Assembly: GCF_002897295.1 (NCBI RefSeq)
Contig: NZ_BEXF01000008.1
Span: 62,001-126,000 of the forward strand
DNA length: 64,000 nt
DNA from: Brevibacillus reuszeri
GTDB lineage: Bacteria; Bacillota; Bacilli; Brevibacillales; Brevibacillaceae
Direction: 5' to 3'
The position numbers were made by a program, and so were the translations under genes. Below are positions 63,313 through 64,000 of the stretch, piece by piece. Under the pieces are notes generated by a model that had not been told where the DNA came from, did not search any database, and worked only from the letters and a program-made list of their open reading frames with translations. Positions within the stretch are counted from its first letter, which is position 1. Each line of letters begins with the position of its first letter.

Positions 63313-64000
63313 GTGAGAACGAGCGTGGGTAGCCGGTCGGCTCAGTACGTTTTGGCCTATCTCTTCATGCTGATATCCCTTTATCCGATTGTGCTTATGA
63401 TTGCTTCCTCCTTCAAAACGAATATGCAGATTTTCGAAAATCCTCTGTCGCTTCTGCCAACGGCTTTTAATCTGGACACGTACAGAAAGCTGTGGGAAGT
63501 CGTCCCCTTTGCCGATTTTTTGATGAACAGCATATTTGTCAGCGTGATGTCTGTTTTGCTGATTACCGTTTTCTCTGCGATGGCTGCCTTTTATTTGGCG
63601 AGATTCTCGTATAAATGGACGGGGGTACTGTACTTCTTTTTCCTGCTGGGTCTGATGATTCCGATCAAGCTGGGTCTTGTCCCTTTGTTCATATTGATGA
63701 AAAACCTTGGCCTGCTCAACTCACTGTGGTCGTTGATCCTGATCTATACAGCTAGCGGGATTCCCATTTCCGTATTTATCCTGACAGGATTTTTCCGTAC
63801 GCTGCCCGTGGAGCTGGAGGAGGCAGCACGAATCGACGGCTGCAACCATTTTCAGGTATTTTGGCGTGTGCTTTTGCCGTTAATCCGCCCTGCGTTGGCA
63901 ACGGTTGTCATCATTAATTTCATCCATGCCTGGAATGATTTTTTCTTCCCACTCATTTTTATCCAAAGTGATGCGCTCAAAACGATTCCGGTAGGTATGA
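63313..64000 (+). CDS. Sugar ABC transporter permease, MalG/UgpE type (3' partial)
   Basis: GTG 63313, eight bases after AAAGGAGG, opens a frame that runs off the window after 229 codons. First helix AYLFMLISLYPIVLMIASSF, then FKTNMQIFENPLSLLP. The EAA loop VELEEAARIDGCNHFQVFWRVLLPLIRPAL is visible near residues 170-199. It pairs with the MalF-type subunit before it. The missing part should be about 45 residues. Confidence 0.92.
   Translation, partial: MRTSVGSRSAQYVLAYLFMLISLYPIVLMIASSFKTNMQIFENPLSLLPTAFNLDTYRKLWEVVPFADFLMNSIFVSVMSVLLITVFSAMAAFYLARFSYKWTGVLYFFFLLGLMIPIKLGLVPLFILMKNLGLLNSLWSLILIYTASGIPISVFILTGFFRTLPVELEEAARIDGCNHFQVFWRVLLPLIRPALATVVIINFIHAWNDFFFPLIFIQSDALKTIPVGM

Overview
The window reads as chromosome of a Bacillales firmicute, most probably a Brevibacillus of the brevis group. 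This is inferred from strong AGGAGG-type ribosome sites, frequent GTG and TTG starts, T-box and preQ1 leaders, ECF sigma/anti-sigma and KhtT-type genes, and roughly even base composition. No rRNA, tRNA, CRISPR array, prophage or intact insertion sequence was seen. Gene starts given here were chosen from ribosome sites and are often downstream of the longest open frame.

Layout. 1-4120: end of a cobalamin/siroheme operon (cbiA end, cbiP, cobT, cobA, precorrin-2 dehydrogenase), translationally coupled. 4331-9856: a membrane protein plus thioredoxin-like pair, khtT, a very acidic secreted protein, and a two-component system. 10298-15633: a sigma-54 activator with a PAS domain, followed by an excellent -24/-12 promoter and two upstream palindromes, driving a peptide-binding lipoprotein, an LD-carboxypeptidase and an M20 amidohydrolase; this suggests regulated uptake and breakdown of murein peptides. 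15747-24044: Dps, ECF sigma/anti-sigma, coaA, a DUF523 protein, a BCCT carrier, a LysR regulator and a purine permease. 24060-27240: a decayed zone with an IS3-type remnant, a frameshifted iron-siderophore binding protein under a Fur-like box, a membrane-anchored DJ-1/PfpI protein and a fragment of an ECF sigma gene. 27397-30498: small enzymes and a preQ1 riboswitch in front of a YhhQ-type transporter.

30799-45982 is a catabolic region for cyclic ureides or hydantoins: IclR regulator, allantoinase/hydantoinase, MmgE/PrpD protein, N-carbamoylase, a small membrane protein and a sodium symporter. Then come trpS with its T-box, an SDR and an AraC regulator, a GGDEF-like/HTH regulator, an AcfC-like binding protein, a second N-carbamoylase and an M20 amidohydrolase. 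46144-51751 is an ABC export system with two ATPases, an HlyD-type lipoprotein adaptor and a large FtsX permease; the second ATPase carries an AbrB-like tail. 51800-58756 holds mixed single genes. 58964-64000 starts an RpiR-controlled operon (serine hydrolase plus sugar ABC transporter) that resembles the MurNAc recycling locus of Bacillus subtilis, with an ABC transporter in place of the PTS.

The most unusual item is a pair of about 270-base structured elements (9919-10187 and 43148-43424). They share the same nested stems, with paired substitutions that keep base pairing, and they lie in unrelated intergenic regions just after terminators. They look like copies of an undescribed family of structured RNA or palindromic repeat.
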